Shown one piece after another: positions 59,125-64,000 of a stretch of 64,000 nt of DNA. The notes below the pieces were generated by a model that ran no database searches, was not told the origin of the DNA, and was given only the letters and a program-made list of their open reading frames with translations. A program made the position numbers and the translations under genes. Each line of letters begins with the position of its first letter. Position 1 is the stretch's first letter. Origin of the DNA: Haladaptatus litoreus (GTDB lineage Archaea; Halobacteriota; Halobacteria; Halobacteriales; Haladaptataceae); contig NZ_FTNO01000001.1 of NCBI RefSeq assembly GCF_900156425.1, forward strand, positions 1,674,001 to 1,738,000. Reading direction: 5' to 3'.

Positions 59125-60729
59125 ATGACAAGACAGTCGAATCCCCGCCGTCGCCTCCTCCTCTTCGTCATCGCACTGTTCGGAACCGCAGTCATCGCAG
59201 GCGCTCCGAGTCCTGCCGGACTCTCGACTCGGGGGCAGTTCGCGCTTGCAACGATGTTCTTCGCGGGACTGCTGTGGGTCACGGGAGCGTTCCCGCTGGC
59301 CGTGACGGCGCTCTCGATACCCATCCTCCTCACCGTCTTCGGCGTCTACGCCGATTTGGACGAGGCGCTGGTTGGCTTCGCGGACCACCTCATTTTCCTG
59401 TTCATCGCCGGGTTCATGCTTGCGAACGCGCTCCAGAAGTACGACATCGACCGGCGAATCGCTCTGTGGATGATGTCCGTGATGGGGTCGTCACCGCGCC
59501 GACTCGTCCTCGCCGTCATGCTGGCGACGGCCTTCCTCTCGATGTGGGTATCGAACACCGCGACCGCCGCGATGATGACGCCCATCGCGCTCGGCGTTCT
59601 CTCTCAGGTCCTCGGGCGCGAAAACGTCGAAGCGGCGAGCGAGACGGTGGACGACACCGACGTTACCGCCACCGACGGGGGAATCGCGGCGCCGGACGAG
59701 TTCTCGAACATTCAGGTGTCGATGCTCCTCGGAACCGCCTACGCCGCCAGCGTCGGCGGCGTCGGAACGCTCATCGGAACGCCGCCGAACGCGGTGCTCG
59801 CGTCCCAACTGAACGAAATCCTCGGGTACGAAATCGGGTTCGCGCAGTGGTTGATCATCGGCGTTCCGATAGTGGCCATCACGCTCCCGGTCGTCTGGTA
59901 CGTGCTCACGTACGTCCTGTATCCGCCGCAGGTCGAGGACGTGAGCGACGCACGGAAACAGGCCCGCCGGTATCTCGCCGAAGAGGGGGAACTCAGTCCC
60001 CGCGGTAAGCGCGTTGCGGCCATCTTCACCGCAACCGCGTTCCTCTGGGTTCTCGGCGGATTGGGCGATTTCCTCGGGCCGTACCTGCCGTCGGCGTGGG
60101 CGGTCACGCTCTTCGGTGGCGAGGGAACGAGCGTCTTCGGGGTCGAGGGCCATCAGGGAATCCTCTACTACGTCGTCGTCGGACTACTTTCGATTCCGGC
60201 GCTCGTGCTGGCGGATACGATGGAATGGGACGACCTCGTCGATATCGATTGGGTTACCATCCTCCTATTCGGCGGCGGTATCGCGCTGGCGGACGCCCTC
60301 GCCACGACCGGCGCAACGGAGTGGATCGCCGACTCGGTCTTCACGTCGCTCACGGGTGCGCCCATCGTCCTCGTGGTCGGCGCAGTGGTGCTCCTCGTCA
60401 TCTTCCTCACCGAGATGACGAGCAACACCGCGACCGCGACCATCATCATCCCGATTCTCATCAGCATCGGGGGCGTCTTCGCGGCCACGCTCGGTCTCAC
60501 CGACGTAGCCGCGGCCGTCTTCCTCTCCGTCTCGGGAGCCATCGCGGCGAGTTTCGCGTTCGCATTACCCGTGGCCACGCCGCCGAACGCCATCGTCTTC
60601 GGGAGCGGCTATCTGAAACAGAGCCAGATGATGCGTGCCGGTGTGATTCTCAACCTGCTGATGACGGCCATCCTCACCGGACTCATCTGGTTGTTGTTCC
60701 GGTTCGTCTGGCCGCACGTCCTCTGGTGA
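59125..60729 (+). CDS. DASS/SLC13-family anion transporter
   Basis: This 534-residue membrane protein belongs to the divalent anion:Na+ symporter family, which imports di- and tricarboxylates or sulfate. The twin sodium-site motifs are visible: SNTATAAMMTPI (about residues 145-156) and TSNTATATIIIPILISIGG (about 430-448). GTLIGTPPNAVLASQLNEIL and LPVATPPNAIVFGSGYLKQS form the paired hairpin regions. About twelve spans are present. The start is ATG at 59125; GTG at 59113 is possible. The LarA-type gene is convergent with it, 13 bp away. Confidence 0.93.
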   Translation: MTRQSNPRRRLLLFVIALFGTAVIAGAPSPAGLSTRGQFALATMFFAGLLWVTGAFPLAVTALSIPILLTVFGVYADLDEALVGFADHLIFLFIAGFMLANALQKYDIDRRIALWMMSVMGSSPRRLVLAVMLATAFLSMWVSNTATAAMMTPIALGVLSQVLGRENVEAASETVDDTDVTATDGGIAAPDEFSNIQVSMLLGTAYAASVGGVGTLIGTPPNAVLASQLNEILGYEIGFAQWLIIGVPIVAITLPVVWYVLTYVLYPPQVEDVSDARKQARRYLAEEGELSPRGKRVAAIFTATAFLWVLGGLGDFLGPYLPSAWAVTLFGGEGTSVFGVEGHQGILYYVVVGLLSIPALVLADTMEWDDLVDIDWVTILLFGGGIALADALATTGATEWIADSVFTSLTGAPIVLVVGAVVLLVIFLTEMTSNTATATIIIPILISIGGVFAATLGLTDVAAAVFLSVSGAIAASFAFALPVATPPNAIVFGSGYLKQSQMMRAGVILNLLMTAILTGLIWLLFRFVWPHVLW

Positions 60730-60742
60730 ACTCGGGTTCCAG

Positions 60743-61978
60743 TCAATCCCTCACGGGTCGAACCAGCAGCGTTTCAAGCGCGTTCGGAACGACCAACACG
60801 TCGCTCCTGGGTTCGATGGCGTCCGCGACCGACTCGCGGGCGTGCATCAGACAGTCCTCGACGACTTCCGGATGCTCGCTTCCCGTCACGTACACGTCGT
60901 GGCCGCGCAGGGCGCGTGCCACGACGAACGCGCGCTGTGCGCCCGGTTCGTATCCAGAGCGCATTTCCTCGTACAAACTCTCGGGGTCGGTCGCACCGGC
61001 GAGTCGGTCGTAGAATCGCTTTTCGCCGCGGCCCTCTCCGGCACCTTCCGAGAGTTCGGCGGGAACGACGACGCGGCCGCCGGAGCGCAGTGGATTCCGG
61101 TCGCCGAGGACGACGTAAGTCGCGGCGCGGGTCGCCTGATAGAGGTTCGTGGCCTTCGCTTCTGGAACGCCCGCGACGACGGCATCGAATTTCCCTTCGA
61201 CCTGAACCGACAGCACCTCCTTCGCGGTTTCTGCGAGGTCGAAAACCACGTCGCGGTGGTGTCCTGCACTGGCACCGAGAACCCCGTCCGGCCCGTGCGT
61301 GACGTTCAGACAGAAATCGACGCCGATTACGTCGCCCGCCTCGTCAAGCGTTTCGCGGAAGGGATTGTTTTCGATTCGGCCAAGTCGAACGCCATCATGC
61401 GCGAGCATCTCCGGGCCGTGCGTGTAGCGAATGAGCGATTCGCCGCCCGCGCCGATGGCCACGGTCTTCGCTCCGCCCGAAAAGCCCGCGTACTGGTGGG
61501 GTTCGACCATTCCCGTCGAAAGCACCCGGTCGGCATTCGCAACTGTCGGATTCAGTTCGATTGGGATTTCGGTTTCGCCCGATTCTACCCGACCGACTTC
61601 GACCACCGAATCGGCGTTGTGATTCTCGGCGAGGTCGGCGTGTTCGCCGAGGGCGTCTGCGATTTCTGTATCCGTCATTGGCCGGTGCAGACCGAGGCCG
61701 ATGACGACCGTGATTTGGTTTCGGGGCACGCCCGCCTCTTTGAGTTCCGAGAGAAGCACGTCCAACAGAATATCGTCCGGAGTCGCGCGAGTGACGTCCG
61801 TGACGACGATTGCGACCGTTTCGTCGGGAGAGACGATTTCGGAGAGCGGTGGTCCGTGTGGATTTTCGACCGCCTCCTCGGCGGCCTCGCGCGGGTCAAC
61901 CGCAGTTCCGCCGGGGGGTTCGAGAACTGCCACGTTGCAGTCGGGAAGCGAGAGATTCGAGAGATTTGCGGAGTTCAC
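60743..61978 (-). CDS. LarA-type nickel-pincer racemase family protein
   Basis: This 411-residue protein matches the lactate racemase LarA family (DUF2088), whose enzymes use a nickel pincer nucleotide bound to a lysine. The conserved catalytic and cofactor residues are visible: His in VVIGLGLHRPMTDTEIADAL, and His and Lys in MVEPHQYAGFSGGAKTVAIG (about residues 157-176). The early VAIVVTDVTRATPDDILLDV segment is also typical. Many LarA homologues act on other 2-hydroxyacids. The cofactor-making genes larB, larC and larE are not in this window. It converges on the DASS transporter. Confidence 0.9.
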   Translation of the reverse strand: MNSANLSNLSLPDCNVAVLEPPGGTAVDPREAAEEAVENPHGPPLSEIVSPDETVAIVVTDVTRATPDDILLDVLLSELKEAGVPRNQITVVIGLGLHRPMTDTEIADALGEHADLAENHNADSVVEVGRVESGETEIPIELNPTVANADRVLSTGMVEPHQYAGFSGGAKTVAIGAGGESLIRYTHGPEMLAHDGVRLGRIENNPFRETLDEAGDVIGVDFCLNVTHGPDGVLGASAGHHRDVVFDLAETAKEVLSVQVEGKFDAVVAGVPEAKATNLYQATRAATYVVLGDRNPLRSGGRVVVPAELSEGAGEGRGEKRFYDRLAGATDPESLYEEMRSGYEPGAQRAFVVARALRGHDVYVTGSEHPEVVEDCLMHARESVADAIEPRSDVLVVPNALETLLVRPVRD

Positions 61979-62011
61979 ACACTCGAATACGAATCCGACT
62001 CACGAAAACGT

Positions 62012-64000
62012 TCACGTCGCCCAATCCACCATTCGGTCGTACAACGGGGACGAACGCAGGGCGGTTTCGTCGCCGACGAGGACGAGGGCCTTTTTCGCTC
62101 GCGTGAGCGCGACGTTCACCCGGCGATAATCGTCGAAAATCGGACTGTCCAAATCGCCCGTCGCGACGAAGGAAACGATGATGACCTCCTTGCTCGACCC
62201 TTGGAACCTGTCCACCGTATCGACCGCGACCAAATCCGGAACCCGGCGCGAGATTTCCGCGACCTGTGCCCGGAACGGGGCGATGACGCCGATGTCCTCC
62301 CGCTGAACACCCGCACCCACGAATCGAGAGACGAGTTCTTTCACGCGCTCTGCCTCCTCCGGATTCGTGTTGCCGACTGCTCGTCCATCGGGTTCGACGA
62401 AGGTCACCCACCCCTGCAACTGCGCAGGGAGCGATTCGGCAGAAACACCCGGAAGGTCGGCGAGTCGCTGGCCAGCGACCTCGCCGTTTGCGGGTCGAAG
62501 CACCCCGTCGTAGAACTCCTGCGACGAAAAGGCCTGAATCTGCTGGGCCATCCGATACTGGCGTTCGAGCATGACCGATGCGTCGGGATACTGTTCTACG
62601 AGTCGCTCGAACAGCGATTCGGAGAGGTCGTTCTCAGCCCTGACGACAGGCGGAAGTTGGTGATGGTCACCGACTAGAACGAACCCCTCCGCGAGGTTGA
62701 TTGCCGCGAGCGTCGCCGGTTCGGTCAACTGTGAGGCTTCGTCCACCAGTGCCACGTCGAACGCCTGTTCGCGCATGATACGCGAGCCACAGGTGGCAGT
62801 CGTCGCGGCGACGACGCTCGCCTGTTTGAGTTCCGCGGCGCGCGTTCCGGGGTCGCCGCCGTACTCCAACCTAATGTCCTGCATGTCCTCGCGGACCCCA
62901 TTTTCCGTACCGACGCGGATTACATCCTCGAACCCCTGTTCGCGCAAGGCTTCGAGCGCGTTGTCCACCGCGCGGTTCGTGAACGCCGAGAGTAAAACGC
63001 GGTTGCCATCCTCGACCAACGCCCGAATCGTTCTCGCGATGGTGTAGGTTTTCCCGGTTCCGGGCGGCCCGTGGATGAGCGCGCAGTCCTCGGCGTTGAC
63101 CGCCAAATTGACCGCCGCGTTCTGCGATTCGTTGTTCTGGATGTAGGCTTCGCTTTGCTCCGCAAATTCGGGTTCCTGCTCCCCGAACAGGACGGCTTTC
63201 CGTCGCGGGTCGCCCTTCAGCAGACAGTCGTGAAGCGCGGTGAGCATCCTATCCGCGGACAGTTCGGAGGGGTACACGTCCAGTCGGCGTAGTTCGACTG
63301 GTTCGTCGGTCGTGACGACGATTTCGTCTCCTAACCGCTTCACTCGCGCCAGTTCCCCGTGGCCGTCTACTGGGTGGCCATCGCTTGCTAACACCACGTC
63401 GCCCTCCCGAATTTTCGAAACCGAATCGTCCGTCTTCTTCGCGCGGAGTTCCCAGCGCCCACCCTCGATTTGGGTTTGCCCTGCGGGTTCCAAGTCGATG
63501 AGCGCGCGGTCGTCGTCCGCGCGCTCCTCCGCGGTCTGTTTCCACAACTTGGCGTACTCCGCGTGCGTCGCTCGTCGTTCCTCCTCGATTTCGCGGTATT
63601 TTCGGTCGAAGTACTCGCGTTCGTGTTCCGGAATCGGCGTGCCAATTTGCCCGGCCTTCGACTCCTGCCCGAGTCGCCCCGAGACGACCATGCAGGTGTC
63701 CTTCTCGAAGCAGTACTGGCATTTCGCGTTCGCTTCGTAGCCCGTCGGAACGCCCATGTCGAACTCCATGGCCGCGATTTCGTTGCGTGTTCGAACGACG
63801 AATTCGAGGAGTCCCTTCGCAATCGAGAACTCCTTCGCGGGCGAGAGGTCACCCGACTCCTCGGTTCTGTCCAGCGCGGAATTTTTCGTATACAGCAGGG
63901 TTCCCGTATCCGCCGGAACACCGCGCTCTTGCAGGAGCAGGGCGTAGCAGGCAGCCTGAATCTTGTCCTGAAACCGTGGGTCACGGTTCGTGTTTTTACC
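62012..64000 (-). CDS. Dna2-like Fe-S nuclease and superfamily 1 helicase, 5' end beyond the window
   Basis: The frame stays open to the right edge, adding about 77 residues before the first internal Met at 63769. The upstream part contains IQAACYALLLQERGVPADTG, the Q-x6-Y-type motif of RecB/Cas4-like nucleases, and then CQYCFEKDTC, the cluster-binding Cys of the Cas4/Dna2 type. An OB-like region follows, then the SF1 helicase: Walker [19 protein letters not shown], motif II VALVDEASQLTEPATL, QYRMAQQIQAFSSQEFYDG, VDRFQGSSKEVIIVSFVATG and NVALTRAKKALVLVGD. This is the Dna2/Upf1-like group acting in replication or repair. The N-terminal part of the nuclease is outside the window. Confidence 0.92.
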   Translation of the reverse strand, partial: GKNTNRDPRFQDKIQAACYALLLQERGVPADTGTLLYTKNSALDRTEESGDLSPAKEFSIAKGLLEFVVRTRNEIAAMEFDMGVPTGYEANAKCQYCFEKDTCMVVSGRLGQESKAGQIGTPIPEHEREYFDRKYREIEEERRATHAEYAKLWKQTAEERADDDRALIDLEPAGQTQIEGGRWELRAKKTDDSVSKIREGDVVLASDGHPVDGHGELARVKRLGDEIVVTTDEPVELRRLDVYPSELSADRMLTALHDCLLKGDPRRKAVLFGEQEPEFAEQSEAYIQNNESQNAAVNLAVNAEDCALIHGPPGTGKTYTIARTIRALVEDGNRVLLSAFTNRAVDNALEALREQGFEDVIRVGTENGVREDMQDIRLEYGGDPGTRAAELKQASVVAATTATCGSRIMREQAFDVALVDEASQLTEPATLAAINLAEGFVLVGDHHQLPPVVRAENDLSESLFERLVEQYPDASVMLERQYRMAQQIQAFSSQEFYDGVLRPANGEVAGQRLADLPGVSAESLPAQLQGWVTFVEPDGRAVGNTNPEEAERVKELVSRFVGAGVQREDIGVIAPFRAQVAEISRRVPDLVAVDTVDRFQGSSKEVIIVSFVATGDLDSPIFDDYRRVNVALTRAKKALVLVGDETALRSSPLYDRMVDWAT

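Overview
The window comes from a haloarchaeon (class Halobacteria). The proteins are acidic, the DNA is GC-rich, exported proteins carry twin-arginine (RR) lipoprotein signals, and many genes have a TATA-like box about 25-30 bp before the start codon, as in leaderless transcripts. The informational genes are archaeal: PriS, GINS, pelota, RtcB/archease, Cdc48, L37e, LSm and an MBF1-like protein. I cannot fix the genus from sequence alone. I see no transposase, integrase, CRISPR array or rRNA. The window looks like core chromosome with lineage-specific intergenic repeats.

Layout. 1-3.5 kb: a truncated membrane gene, a PAC2-family protein, a repeat-rich gap, a TrmB-like sugar regulator and a membrane/zinc-ribbon protein. 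4-15.6 kb: a sugar uptake and catabolism island with an aldo/keto reductase, a complete ABC transporter (lipoprotein, two permeases, ATPase, small membrane protein), two Gfo/Idh/MocA dehydrogenases, a xylose-isomerase-like TIM barrel, a DUF2332 protein and a Nudix hydrolase. 15.6-25.4 kb: an eIF2B-like protein, archease-RtcB RNA ligation, a GNAT acetyltransferase, the PriS-GINS replication pair and a Cdc48 operon. 25.5-34.2 kb: metabolic and small regulatory genes (PanB, Bat-type HTH, HAD phosphatase, acyl-CoA dehydrogenase, AlaX-type editing protein, MBF1-like, TOBE, VOC, thioesterase, DsrE). 34.3-34.8 kb: tRNA-Leu(GAG) beside a degenerate tandem copy. 35-45.9 kb: DUF420, PurF, LSm-L37e, an M42 peptidase, an HExxH protein, a 2-hydroxyacid dehydrogenase and MsrB. 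46-54 kb: an SDR, a SHOCT protein, then RqcH, three DUF4013 membrane proteins (one frameshifted) and pelota, a ribosome-rescue neighbourhood. 54-64 kb: a metallo-hydrolase, an Lhr-type helicase, a DASS anion transporter, a LarA-type protein and a Dna2-like nuclease-helicase running off the end.

The most unusual signal is structural. The window holds many perfect or near-perfect inverted repeats with arms of 9-17 bp and loops of 0-8 nt. Their sequences are unrelated to each other. They lie in gaps and also inside genes (DUF2332, GINS, AlaX, RqcH, Lhr, and others). Two further repeat families occupy the gaps: a modular hairpin element with a conserved box GCTTTTGGTSCAG and a compensated stem (three copies), and a 310-430 bp element with inverted ends carrying CTCCCCAACCGA-type motifs (three copies).
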